DNA of 64,000 nucleotides from contig CAWILH010000002.1 of NCBI GenBank assembly GCA_963836915.1, forward strand, positions 3,472,001 through 3,536,000, written 5' to 3'. Position 1 is the stretch's first letter. Each line of letters opens with the position of its first letter. Positions 56,419-64,000 of the stretch are shown here, piece after piece. A program made the position numbers and the translations under genes. The DNA comes from Cryomorpha sp963836915 (lineage in GTDB: Bacteria; Bacteroidota; Bacteroidia; Flavobacteriales_D; Cryomorphaceae). The notes below the pieces were generated by a model. That model was given only the letters and a program-made list of their open reading frames with translations. It had not been told where the DNA came from and did not search any database.

Positions 56419-57387
56419 ATGAAGCGCCGATCGACCAAATCTTTTGCAAGGCATACTTTGGAGTGGTCGCTGGCATTGATCTTTGCGCTATTCGCATTTT
56501 CTGCTTCCGTGCATCTGGCAGGGAGCCTGCACCGTGTCGAGATCGATGATCTGAATGCCGGTTTTACCGAAGGCCAATACCTATGGATAGATAAATGGAA
56601 TGCCGGGCCACGATTACCCATGTCCCCGCTCCAGATTCCGTACACCGCCATCTGGTCGGCATCGCCGCAATTGAAATATAATAGGTGGAAGCCGCTCAAG
56701 GCCGATTATCACGATGTGGTGGTCTATAATGCCATTGCACCCGATAGCTTGGCGCCCGACCTGCGGCCTATGCGCATAGCGCGCATTATAGGTCTTCCCG
56801 GCGATACGCTCCGTATTTATCACGGCCGGGTATACATCAATAATCACCTGCACCGCGCTCCCCCAAATACTATTTTGAGTTATGAAGCGACCATCGAAGA
56901 CAGCGTATCGCTTCGAGATTTGGAGCAGGGACATCCACAGCTTTTCATTCACCGCCATGAGCAGTTTGATCGGAATACGGAGATTGGTTTTTCGGCCACA
57001 CGTGCCCAGGCGCTTACCCTGGCGGGTGACTCTTTGGTGAGCCGCCTTTCGCGAATGTTGGAGCTTACACCAAATAGATCGCTCTACCCCAATGGGTTAA
57101 AAGAGCAAAATGCCGATAATTATGGCTCCGTGGTGATCCCCCAGTCTGGTACGCCCGCCGATACTTCCGTTTACGCGGACTACCATTTGGCGCTTTTCGA
57201 TGATTTTGAGCGCAAGCCTTTCTGCCAAAATCAAGCCGATACCACCTTGGTTTTTGAGCATGACTATTATTTTTTGCTTACCGACTTCAGGAGCAAGGGC
57301 AGCGATAGCCGTTTCTTTGGTGCCGTGCCCGAGTATTTGATTGCCGGCTTTGTCAATACCACATTAGTTGATTTTTTGAATGATTAA
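56419..57387 (+). CDS. LepB-like paralog lacking the Ser/Lys dyad
   Basis: A 322-residue single-helix (about 15-34) membrane protein with signal peptidase I architecture: GQYLWIDKWNAGPRLPMSP corresponds to LepB box B, IARIIGLPGDTLRIYHGRVY to box D, and DSRFFGAVPEYLIAGF to box E. The catalytic Ser aligns with Asp44 and the Lys with Ala121, so it should be inactive as a peptidase. Everything else is intact, with LepB-like spacing. It overlaps wbqC by 8 bp. May be a binding partner or regulator of the active LepB. Confidence 0.78.
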   Translation: MKRRSTKSFARHTLEWSLALIFALFAFSASVHLAGSLHRVEIDDLNAGFTEGQYLWIDKWNAGPRLPMSPLQIPYTAIWSASPQLKYNRWKPLKADYHDVVVYNAIAPDSLAPDLRPMRIARIIGLPGDTLRIYHGRVYINNHLHRAPPNTILSYEATIEDSVSLRDLEQGHPQLFIHRHEQFDRNTEIGFSATRAQALTLAGDSLVSRLSRMLELTPNRSLYPNGLKEQNADNYGSVVIPQSGTPADTSVYADYHLALFDDFERKPFCQNQADTTLVFEHDYYFLLTDFRSKGSDSRFFGAVPEYLIAGFVNTTLVDFLND

Positions 57388-57991
57388 TGAAGTCGTACTG
57401 CCCATCGCCCCTGTGCCACCCATTTCTTTTTTCGTGGCTTGCTTACGCTGCCAAAAAATATGGGTAGACCCCTATGAGCATTATGTGAAGCAGACCATCA
57501 GAAACCGCTACCACGTGATGAATGCCAATGCGGTGCTTGCGCTCACCATAGATGTAAAAGGTCAGGGCGGAGTAAAAGTCGCTACCAGCGAAGTGAAAAT
57601 TGAAAACAGCAAGGGCTGGGTGAGAAACCATCTCCGCACGCTGGAAGCGGCCTACCGGTCGGCGCCATTTTTTGAGCATTACTTCCCCCTTATTGAAGCC
57701 GAGTTTCGCAAGTCTTACGCTACACTTGGCCATTTATTTGAAGCACTTTTTCCACTTTGGTTAAGGCTCTTGAAGATTGAGATTGGCTGGAGCTATAGCG
57801 ATGGTTTTTTTGAAAGGGCTGCAGCGTATGACTTGCGTCAAAAGATCAAAGATGCCGACTCCTTCCATCCAGATCTAACCAGCCCATCGTATGTGCAGGT
57901 TTTTTCCGATCGGTTTGGCTTCAAGCCCAATCTTTCTGTAATTGATTTGCTGATGAATGTCGGTCCGGCGGCGGGAGGTTTACTTGTTTAG
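57380..57991 (+). CDS. WbqC family protein
   Basis: A 203-residue cytoplasmic protein. VVLPIAPVPPISFFVACL at the N-terminus corresponds to the WbqC signature, and SYSDGFFERAAAYDLRQKIKDADSF / YVQVFSDRFGFKPNLSVIDLL at the C-terminus is typical. The family belongs to sugar-nucleotide/ O-antigen loci and is thought to add groups to nucleotide-sugar amines; biochemical function is uncertain. It ends the par/lepB operon. Confidence 0.85.
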   Translation: MINEVVLPIAPVPPISFFVACLRCQKIWVDPYEHYVKQTIRNRYHVMNANAVLALTIDVKGQGGVKVATSEVKIENSKGWVRNHLRTLEAAYRSAPFFEHYFPLIEAEFRKSYATLGHLFEALFPLWLRLLKIEIGWSYSDGFFERAAAYDLRQKIKDADSFHPDLTSPSYVQVFSDRFGFKPNLSVIDLLMNVGPAAGGLLV

Positions 57992-58238
57992 TTACTGCCC
58001 GGATTATTCCGTGGGATTGGTTAGGCTTTTGCAGCCGCTTGGCATTGCGCCGCTCAAGTGTAATGAGTTAGAAAACCATTAATGGATTCGAGTGCTAATC
58101 AACCAAAGACATAGGCAATACTGGAGTTTCATTTATAACAGCTACCCCAAAATGCATATACCGCATCCCATTAAGCGGCTGCTTATCAGCATTGCCGTGT
58201 GCCGAAGTCTAACCCTGCTGCGCGGAGAAGCATTTTAT

Positions 58239-58246
58239 TATATTTG
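58239..58246 (+). promoter_or_regulatory. -7 promoter element (TAnnTTTG) of the carboxylase gene
   Basis: TATATTTG, 28 bp before the ATG of the acyl-CoA carboxylase subunit gene; full consensus match. The preceding 57992-58238 has no recognised gene. Confidence 0.45.
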
Positions 58247-58274
58247 ACTTTCTAAAAAAAATCGAGATCCCCAG

Positions 58275-59918
58275 ATGGTAAGCAAAGAAGTATTGGAGAC
58301 CAATAAGAACGAAGATGAACTAAGACTGGAAGTCTCCAAATTGAAGCGCAGGCTTGATGATGTATACGATGGCGGCGGAAAGGCGAAGATCAAAAAGCAG
58401 CATGATAAGGGGAAGATGACCGCCCGCGAACGCATCGAAAACTTGCTTGATAAGAATTCAGAATCTATTGAAGTCGGGGCTTTGGCCGGCGATGGAATGT
58501 ATGCCGAATACGGCGGCTGTCCGAGCGGTGGTGTGGTAGTGGTAATCGGCTATGTGCGCGGGCGCCAATGCGTTATCGTGGCCAATGATGCTACTGTAAA
58601 GGCTGGTGCCTGGTTTCCGATCACGGGCAAGAAAAACCTGCGGGCGCAAGAGATTGCTATGGAAAATCACCTTCCCATTATTTATTTGGTCGATAGTGCG
58701 GGCGTATTCCTTCCTTTGCAAGGCGATATATTTCCCGATAAGGAGCATTTCGGTAGGATCTTTCGCAATAATGCGGTGATGTCATCGCGCGGTATTCCGC
58801 AAATAGCGGCCGTAATGGGCAGCTGCGTGGCTGGTGGCGCCTACTTGCCCATCATGAGTGATGAGTCGCTGATCGTAGATAAAACGGGCACCATCTTTTT
58901 GGCTGGATCGTACCTTGTAAAAGCTGCCATAGGCGAAGAGATTGACAATGAAACCCTGGGTGGGGCTACCACCCATTCCGAAATATCGGGAGTGATAGAT
59001 TATAAGGTGGCCAATGATACCGAGTGCTTGGAAACGATTCGCGACCTCGTAGATAAAATTGGAAAAACCACGACCGAAGCCGGTTTCAGCAGGGAGAAAT
59101 CAAAGGCTCCCAAGAAGCCTGTTAAGGACGTGCACGGCCTTTTTCCCACCGATAGATCGAAGCCCTATGATGTGCGCCATATCCTTGATACCATTCTCGA
59201 TGAGAGTAAGTTTACGGAATATAAGGAAGGTTTCGGACAGACCATCTGCTGCGGCTACGGCCGTATAGACGGCTGGGCAGTCGGTATCGTGGCCAATCAG
59301 CGAATGCTGGTAAAAACGAAGACAGGCGAGATGCAATTTGGCGGTGTGATCTATAGCGACTCTGCCGACAAGGCGGCGCGCTTCATTATGAATTGCAACC
59401 AGAAGAATATCCCCTTGGTTTTTATTCAAGATGTATCTGGATTTATGGTGGGCAGCCGCAGTGAGCATGGCGGTATTATCAAAGACGGTGCAAAGTTGGT
59501 AAATGCCATGAGCAATTCGGTGGTGCCAAAGTTTACCATCATCACCGGCAATAGCTATGGCGCCGGAAATTACGCCATGTGCGGCAAGGCGTATGACCCC
59601 CGCTTGATATACGCCTGGCCTACCGCACAGATCGCGGTGATGGGCGGCGCGCAGGCGGCAAAAGTATTGCTCCAGATCGAAGTGGCATCCCTCAAATCGA
59701 AAGGGGAGAAGATCACTAAGGAGAAGGAGAAAGAGCTTTTTGACAAAATCAAGGACCGGTATGATGAGCAGACTTCGCCCTATTATGCTGCTGCGCGAAT
59801 GTGGGTAGATGGGATCATCGATCCTGCCGAGACCCGCAAGCATCTGGCCATGGGTATAGCTGCCGCCAATAATGCCCCGGCCGAAAAACCGTATAATGTT
59901 GGAGTTTTACAGACATAA
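58275..59918 (+). CDS. Acyl-CoA carboxylase beta subunit (carboxyltransferase)
   Basis: A 547-residue two-domain carboxyltransferase of the crotonase fold that transfers CO2 from biotin to an acyl-CoA, with a biotin-carboxylase alpha subunit encoded elsewhere. GKMTARERIENLLD at about 57-70, GGAYLPIMSDESLIVDKTGT and FLAGSYLVKAAIGEE (about 190-225) fit the methylcrotonyl-CoA carboxylase branch more than propionyl-CoA carboxylase, as does the length; SYGAGNYAMCGKAYDP and WPTAQIAVMGGAQAAKVL close the CT-C domain. Substrate call is tentative. Confidence 0.88.
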   Translation: MVSKEVLETNKNEDELRLEVSKLKRRLDDVYDGGGKAKIKKQHDKGKMTARERIENLLDKNSESIEVGALAGDGMYAEYGGCPSGGVVVVIGYVRGRQCVIVANDATVKAGAWFPITGKKNLRAQEIAMENHLPIIYLVDSAGVFLPLQGDIFPDKEHFGRIFRNNAVMSSRGIPQIAAVMGSCVAGGAYLPIMSDESLIVDKTGTIFLAGSYLVKAAIGEEIDNETLGGATTHSEISGVIDYKVANDTECLETIRDLVDKIGKTTTEAGFSREKSKAPKKPVKDVHGLFPTDRSKPYDVRHILDTILDESKFTEYKEGFGQTICCGYGRIDGWAVGIVANQRMLVKTKTGEMQFGGVIYSDSADKAARFIMNCNQKNIPLVFIQDVSGFMVGSRSEHGGIIKDGAKLVNAMSNSVVPKFTIITGNSYGAGNYAMCGKAYDPRLIYAWPTAQIAVMGGAQAAKVLLQIEVASLKSKGEKITKEKEKELFDKIKDRYDEQTSPYYAAARMWVDGIIDPAETRKHLAMGIAAANNAPAEKPYNVGVLQT

Positions 59919-60645
59919 CCTTGCCATGGCCGCCATGGCGGTGCTCATTTTGCTGGGGCAGTCCTGCACGGCCGATGATGAGCTACGTCCGCCAGCCAGT
60001 GGAGCACCCACCGATACCAGCGGGTCAGCACCTGCAGCCATCCATTTTTCCTATCTGGCATTGGGCGACAGCTACACCATTGGCACCAGCCTGCAAAGCA
60101 CCCAAGATCGCTATCCCGTGCAATTGGTAAGCAGGCTGAACATGGAAAATTATTCAGGGCTACCGCCAGAGATCATAGCCACCAATGGGTGGACTACTGG
60201 CAATCTCATTGCTGCCACGGAAAATTTTGAGCCCGATTCCATTTATGATTTGGTCTCGCTGTTGATCGGTGTCAACAACCAATTTCAGGGGCGGAGCCAG
60301 CAGGAATATGCCGAAGAGTTTGAGCTATTGCTGAATAGGGCTTTGGCCTACGCCGGAAATGATACGGCGAATCTATTCGTGCTCTCCATTCCCGATTACG
60401 GTGCCTTCCCCTTTGGAAGCTCAAACGCAAAAGAAATAGGTGCCGAAATAGATGAATTCAATGAAATAAACCGGTCTATCACCGAAAGTTATGGGGTCAC
60501 GTATTTCGATATCACCCCCATTTCGCGGCAGGCGGCATACGATCCCAGCCTCGTGGCATCGGATGATTTGCACCCTTCCGGTGAAATGTACGAACTTTGG
60601 GTTGACCTGATATTTACCGACGTAAAACAAAAATTAGATGAGTAA
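59896..60645 (+). CDS. SGNH/GDSL-family lipoprotein hydrolase
   Basis: About 249 residues. Signal peptide ending LILLGQSC, a lipobox, so attached to the outer or inner membrane surface. A short Pro/Thr/Ser-rich linker follows, then the esterase core: YLALGDSYTIG with the nucleophile Ser (block I), IGVNNQF (Asn of block III) and SDDLHPSGEMYE carrying the Asp-His pair (block V). The start ATG 59896 lies in the end of the carboxylase gene; ATG 59926 is a weaker alternative. Substrate unknown, likely an ester of a lipid or glycan. Confidence 0.88.
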   Translation: MLEFYRHNLAMAAMAVLILLGQSCTADDELRPPASGAPTDTSGSAPAAIHFSYLALGDSYTIGTSLQSTQDRYPVQLVSRLNMENYSGLPPEIIATNGWTTGNLIAATENFEPDSIYDLVSLLIGVNNQFQGRSQQEYAEEFELLLNRALAYAGNDTANLFVLSIPDYGAFPFGSSNAKEIGAEIDEFNEINRSITESYGVTYFDITPISRQAAYDPSLVASDDLHPSGEMYELWVDLIFTDVKQKLDE

Positions 60646-60799
60646 ACGATATATTTTATTCCCAGCGATAGGGATTCTTTTGAGCCAATGGGCTTCGGGA
60701 CAGGTATATAACTATGCAGATGGCGAAGCGGCTGACCCCTCCCGACAGCATACGCGGTCTCTATGTGGGTTTGAATATCGGTTTTTATTTTGCCAATAA
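60638..60799 (+). other. 5' part of the next barrel gene in another frame (signal peptide)
   Basis: ATG 60638 overlaps the SGNH gene stop by 8 bp and reads MSKRYILFPAIGILLSQWAS, a clean signal peptide ending GQ, then VYNYADGEAADPS before leaving the conserved frame and stopping at 60799. Joined to the following frame after one base is dropped in the C-rich stretch CCCCTCCC (about 60735-60742) it becomes the N-terminus of the 60714-61574 gene. Confidence 0.7.
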
Positions 60800-61574
60800 G
60801 AATACAGCTCGAATTTATGATGGGCATGGTTATGAGCGTGATGGGGTTCTTATAACAGACTTTAGTAATACTTGGTTAAATCAAGCCTTGACAGGAACTC
60901 CAGATAATATACGAAGGACGGATGAAGCAATGGATGCCGCTACCTTAGGGCCTTGGTCGATAAATGAAAACAGCTTTCCCAACCTGATGACCTATAGACC
61001 ATCCTTCATGTTTGGACTGCACTTGCGCTATATGCTAAATGCGGATTTTGGATTCTTCAGCGAGTTCAATGGTACCTTTCCTGTAACGGTGGGCGAGTTT
61101 ACGATTCAAAGACAAAATTCTGGTAATCTTCAAAATGGTGTCTTTGAGACTTTTCAAATCCGGGGTGAAGAGCAGCGATTCTTTGTCAATTTGGGAGTGC
61201 ATCGCGTCTTAGGCCGAAAAGCGGCAGAGCGCAAGGGCAAGGTTTCTTCCATCCTTCCGTACATCGATCTGGGTGGATCGGTGCTATTCACTAAGTTCGA
61301 AGAAAATTTCATCAACCTAGGTACTCTCCCGTCTTATAATGGAGAAGTAGACTTAACTCTCTTTTACAATAATCAAGGTGTTTTTACGAATGAAGCCAAT
61401 GTGCTCACTGGGGCAGGTTTTGGTGGTTTCGGCGGATTGGGGGCACAGATCACACTCGGACGCAAGTTTACGATCGACATTGGCTACGTGGCCAATATGC
61501 AACAGGTGAAACTTGGAGAGCTCAGTGAGTTTGGGATTCAGCATCAGATCGTGTTCAAGGCCATATACATGTAG
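60714..61574 (+). CDS. Outer membrane beta-barrel protein (5' end frameshifted)
   Basis: A 286-residue open frame; the reading from about residue 10 (PDSIRGLYVGLNIGFYFANK) is the mature part of a barrel protein with strands such as YRPSFMFGLHLRYMLNADFGFFSEF and IDIGYVANMQQVKL and a conserved N-terminal strand. It has no signal peptide of its own: that lies in the 60638 frame. Together they would give a barrel protein of about 310 residues. Function unknown. Confidence 0.75.
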   Translation: MQMAKRLTPPDSIRGLYVGLNIGFYFANKNTARIYDGHGYERDGVLITDFSNTWLNQALTGTPDNIRRTDEAMDAATLGPWSINENSFPNLMTYRPSFMFGLHLRYMLNADFGFFSEFNGTFPVTVGEFTIQRQNSGNLQNGVFETFQIRGEEQRFFVNLGVHRVLGRKAAERKGKVSSILPYIDLGGSVLFTKFEENFINLGTLPSYNGEVDLTLFYNNQGVFTNEANVLTGAGFGGFGGLGAQITLGRKFTIDIGYVANMQQVKLGELSEFGIQHQIVFKAIYM

Positions 61575-61606
61575 CGATTAAATTTATGCAGATTTAATTA
61601 TTTCTC

Positions 61607-61614
61607 TATCTTTG
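61607..61614 (+). promoter_or_regulatory. -7 promoter element of the tRNA-Arg gene
   Basis: TATCTTTG, 15 bp before the tRNA; full match to TAnnTTTG and well placed. Confidence 0.5.
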
Positions 61615-61628
61615 CCCCCTGAAAAAAG

Positions 61629-61702
61629 GGCTGCGTAGCTTAACTGGATAGAGCACCGCACTACGGATGCGGAGGTTCGGGGTTCGAATCCCTGCGCGGT
61701 CA
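61629..61702 (+). tRNA. tRNA-Arg (anticodon ACG)
   Basis: A 74-nt cloverleaf without encoded CCA: acceptor GGCTGCG / CGCGGTC with two G-U pairs, D-arm with TAGCTTAACTGGATAGAGC, anticodon stem CCGCA / TGCGG with loop CTACGGA giving ACG (read as ICG for CGN codons), variable AGGTT, and T-loop TTCGAAT. A strong hairpin terminator follows within 15 bp. Confidence 0.96.
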
Positions 61703-61714
61703 CTAAAGCATAAG

Positions 61715-61746
61715 AAAAGCCACATCCGGAAGGATGTGGCTTTTTT
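61715..61746 (+). terminator. Terminator of tRNA-Arg
   Basis: Stem AAGCCACATCC / GGATGTGGCTT (11 bp, perfect) with a 3-base loop followed by six T. Confidence 0.9.
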
Positions 61747-61874
61747 GATCTCAAAAAGCACTCAAGCTCGCTTGAAAGTGCTTTTTGAGATCAAAAAAGC
61801 GTCCCGCCTGAGCGGGACAGGCCTTTCCATGTAGACTTCGGAACGAAAAGGGATCGCGTAAGCAATCCCTTTTT
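61747..61874. repeat. Three further hairpins downstream of the tRNA terminator
   Basis: Long stem GATCTCAAAAAGCACT / AGTGCTTTTTGAGATC (61747-61792), GTCCCGC / GCGGGAC (61801-61818), and AAAAGGGAT / ATCCCTTTT (61846-61874). With the tRNA terminator, four independent inverted repeats in 160 bp. Confidence 0.75.
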
Positions 61875-61880
61875 AGAAGT

Positions 61881-62130
61881 TACAAGCTTGAAAAAAGCTA
61901 CAAGCTGCAAGCTTGAAAAAGCTTCAAGCTGCAAGCTTGAAAAAGCCACAAGCTGCAAGCTTGGAAAAAGCTACAAGCTTCAAGCTTGAAAAAAGCTACA
62001 AGCTGCAAGCTTGGAAAAAGCCGCAAGCCACAAGCTTGAAAAAGCTTCAAGCTGCAAGCTTGGAAAAAGCTACAAGCTTCAAGCCACAAGCTTGGAAAAG
62101 CTTCAAGCTGCAAGCTTAAGAAAAGCCGCA
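61881..62130. repeat. AAGCTT-rich tandem word repeat
   Basis: About ten degenerate copies of a 20-24-bp unit combining AAGCTTGAAAAAGC with CAAGCTGC or CACAAGC. Translates in some frames into KLQA/SLKK-like low-complexity peptides, which are artefacts. The same word family occurs at 36.9-37.5 kb. Confidence 0.85.
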
Positions 62131-62698
62131 GGCTAAAATCCCCAAGCATCAGAAAAACCTACAAGCTTTAAACAGCCCTAAGCCCAAAACCCCAGGCTCA
62201 AGACCCCCCCAAGCTTTAAACAGCCTCAATCCACAACCTTCCCCAATCCAGCCAGATCTTCTTCTTACCTATCAATACCTTTCGAGAGCTTCGCACCACG
62301 CTTCAAAAAGCCGAAGGCGTAAACATAAAACCCGGAAAATACCAAAAGGTGAAAGAATCAGCTAAAAGCCGTGCACGCCCACAATCTCCCAAGAAAATCT
62401 CACCCAAATCAGAAACGAATTAGACATTCCCTTAGAATGATAACCATCCTAATAAAACCAAAATCCCTGCTTTTCCTTTCTGCCTTATTCCCATCTCTAA
62501 GCGTCACACAAAAAAATTGCCATCTTTCGCTTTACATTAATCCCTTAGAATTTTTTGGGCACCAACCACAATCACGATCTTGCCGTAATAAATCACCGCG
62601 ATGAAAAGCTCTATTCGCCCATCGTTATGGATCGAGACGCAGAAAATGAGAGGTCCCACCTACACTATCATCGAGCGGCCTATCTGCGGCAGCGACCG

Positions 62699-63289
62699 AA
62701 GAAGATGAATGAGCCAATCGAAATTGGTTCAAGACTTACAACCTCGGCCGCGCCAGAAACAAGGCGATCCTTAGCCTGATGATCCATCAGGGCTTTACCG
62801 CTCCGGAAGTTACCAAGCTGCGATTAAACGACCTGAAATTAAAAGAAGGAAAACTTTTTAGAAGTGGTGGCAGAAAAAGCAACCAGCGAACCTTTGAACT
62901 GTAATCAAACCAGATCATAGAGCTGATGGAATACCAATACATCACCAGGGCCGAGCACTTGAAGTACTGTCAAGCTTGTCCTGAGAGGATTCGAAGGGAA
63001 GAAACCCCAAACCTGTTTATCAGTTCCCTGCCCATGGGGCTAAGCTACAGCAACCGAAATGACTGCAAAAAAATATGGAAGCGGTTGCGATGAAATAGGG
63101 GAGCAGAACAAAGACTTCATCAACTTCAAACAAGTTCGGATAGCTGCCATCTCCCATTGGTTAAGGCAATACCACTTAAAGCAGGTGCAGTAAATGGCCA
63201 GGCACCGGTATGTGAGTTCAACGGAAGCTTATCTGGTCAATCAGATGGAAAATCTGCAGAAGGATATCGATGCGTTTTATCCGTTTTAA
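62699..63289 (+). pseudogene. Decayed tyrosine recombinase (integrase), C-terminal part
   Basis: Conserved fragments in order: NLGRARNKAILSLMIHQGF, TAPEVTKLRLNDLKLKEGK, NKDFINFKQVRIAAISHWLR, then MARHRYVSSTEAYLVNQMEN and a FYPF end. They match the catalytic domain of Bacteroidota phage-type integrases, with the tyrosine in STEAYL. Several stops and frame changes interrupt it (stops after RTFEL and after HLKQVQ, frame change near 63095), and a repeat fragment is inserted near 62968. The 62130-62698 stretch before it has no recognisable gene. Confidence 0.65.
62968..62999. repeat. REP-like sequence inside the integrase remnant
   Basis: GTCAAGCTTGTCCTGAGAGG followed by ATTCGAAGGGAA resembles the widespread CTTGTCCTGAGC...TCGAAGGG type of extragenic palindrome and interrupts conserved integrase sequence. 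Confidence 0.5.
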
Positions 63290-63459
63290 AACTGTGGTAT
63301 CGCATCACGCTGTTGACCCAACTAGATCTGCTTATTGAAATGGAAGAAATCCGTAAAAAGGTGACCGGACAAAATGAGAGAATCCAACTGGTGTTTAACT
63401 ACATGAAGCAATTTATCACCATTTATCAAACCACAGGTGATGCCAAGAAATTTCGTTGA
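63290..63459 (+). pseudogene. Fragment possibly of an ORF6N-type or phage protein
   Basis: After the integrase fragment a different frame reads LLIEMEEIRKKVTGQNERIQ and LVFNYMKQFI, a helical pattern that resembles the end of ORF6N-type phage DNA-binding proteins. No N-terminal part is present. This is a weak resemblance. Confidence 0.25.
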
Positions 63460-63976
63460 CTATAGATTGAGTTCGCATAAAGCGCCATAAAAGCCTAACC
63501 ATCGTAAGCGATCTCACTGCCACCTTTCAGAACCCATCGTAAGGCAATACTTCTGGGGGCTTACCTTCGGTCGGCAGCGTGCGGACTCTCACTCGGGATA
63601 GTATGAATGCGTATGGATTCTAACCAATTTTTTTCTCTCTCGGTCTCCTTTGAGTTATGGGTATACCGGTCTATGGGTGCCAATAATTCGGTTTAATCCA
63701 TGCCATTAAAATCAACGTCAATACGCGACGCGCACTTACGCAAATTTTATCGCAACCCAGAAAAAGGCAGGAAGTTTCTTTTTTTTTGCATTTGTTATGC
63801 GTTCATAACAAATTGCTTAGACCTTGATTTCACAACTTTCTGGTTGACCTTCAGATTAAATTTTTCTCAATAATTTGTTAAATATTTTTAATATTCCATA
63901 CATTCACCCTTATAAACATAATTGAGCCACCACTCAATTGAAACTAAAAAAATCTTAATCAAACAATTTAAAGCCT
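63460..63976. other. Intergenic region before the last gene
   Basis: About 510 bp. No gene is supported. The region turns AT-rich from about 63770 (TTATGCGTTCATAACAAATT), as expected for a promoter of the gene starting at 63977. Confidence 0.4.
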
Positions 63977-64000
63977 ATGAAAATTTCTACAATCCTGCTC
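63977..64000 (+). CDS. Start of an exported protein gene (truncated by window end)
   Basis: ATG at 63977 followed by codons for KISTILL, the beginning of a typical signal peptide; preceded by an AT-rich region. Only eight codons are visible, so nothing can be said about the product. Confidence 0.4.

Noticed and set aside
61881..62130. CRISPR array
   Set aside because: Units vary in sequence and length, there are no constant repeats with unique spacers and no cas genes.
61898..62149. Two opposed frames in the AAGCTT array
   Set aside because: Low-complexity peptides produced by the repeat; no start signals.
62371..62604. 77-codon frame before the integrase remnant
   Set aside because: No similarity to integrase N-terminal domains that I can see, and composition looks non-coding.

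Overview
The window reads as a chromosomal segment of a Bacteroidota bacterium, probably a Flavobacteriales-like member. I infer this from gene content: a type IX secretion sorting domain, OMP_b-brl_3-type TonB receptor, PUR-alpha-like DUF3276 protein, DUF5683 protein, WbqC protein and B12-GTPase-mutase fusion (IcmF). Several genes also carry a good TAnnTTTG -7 promoter element typical of this phylum. No rRNA is present; there is one tRNA.

Layout. 0-9.3 kb, all on the minus strand: PLP aminotransferase, L-2-hydroxyglutarate oxidase, small membrane proteins with an MFS transporter, two OmpA-domain proteins, hemE and a small beta-barrel protein. 9.4-20.6 kb: aconitase, MacB/FtsX-type permease, a sulfotransferase-like protein facing a sulfatase, icmF split by one frameshift, a membrane protein and an SDR oxidoreductase. 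20.9-31.3 kb: TonB-type receptor, a small AT-rich cassette of unknown short genes with a decayed gene, a short glucan phosphorylase, a complete IS3-family element with terminal repeats, target duplication and frameshift signal, and a large T9SS-sorted protein. 31.3-37.6 kb: a barrel protein, the thrABC operon, and an 0.6-kb complex repeat array upstream of thrA. 37.6-47.1 kb: DUF1573 protein, valS-ppx pair, isoaspartyl peptidase, VTT membrane protein, and a dockerin-type secreted protein with a decayed 3'-partial paralog beside it. 47.5-58 kb: UvrD/PcrA helicase, DUF3276, flavin reductase, then a tightly packed plus-strand operon: degenerate metallo-hydrolase, parA, parB, DUF5683, dapB, lepB, a lepB-like paralog, wbqC. 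58.3-64 kb: acyl-CoA carboxylase beta subunit, SGNH lipoprotein, a frameshifted barrel protein, tRNA-Arg(ACG), a run of hairpins and AAGCTT-rich repeats, a decayed tyrosine integrase, and the first codons of another exported protein.

How genes work together: thrABC turns aspartate into threonine; dapB uses the same aspartate branch for lysine and peptidoglycan. IcmF and the carboxylase subunit point to branched-chain or odd-chain acyl-CoA metabolism. parAB (chromosome segregation) is translationally linked to envelope genes including signal peptidase.

The most notable signals are two pseudo-enzymes kept as intact ORFs inside the par/lepB operon (a UPF0173-like hydrolase without its HxH ligands and a LepB paralog without the Ser/Lys dyad), several families of degenerate word-like repeats between genes, a three-copy hairpin-bearing repeat upstream of thrA, and a possible peptide/membrane-protein cassette. 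Three genes differ from their expected form by a single base, so assembly error must be excluded before biological meaning is given to these.
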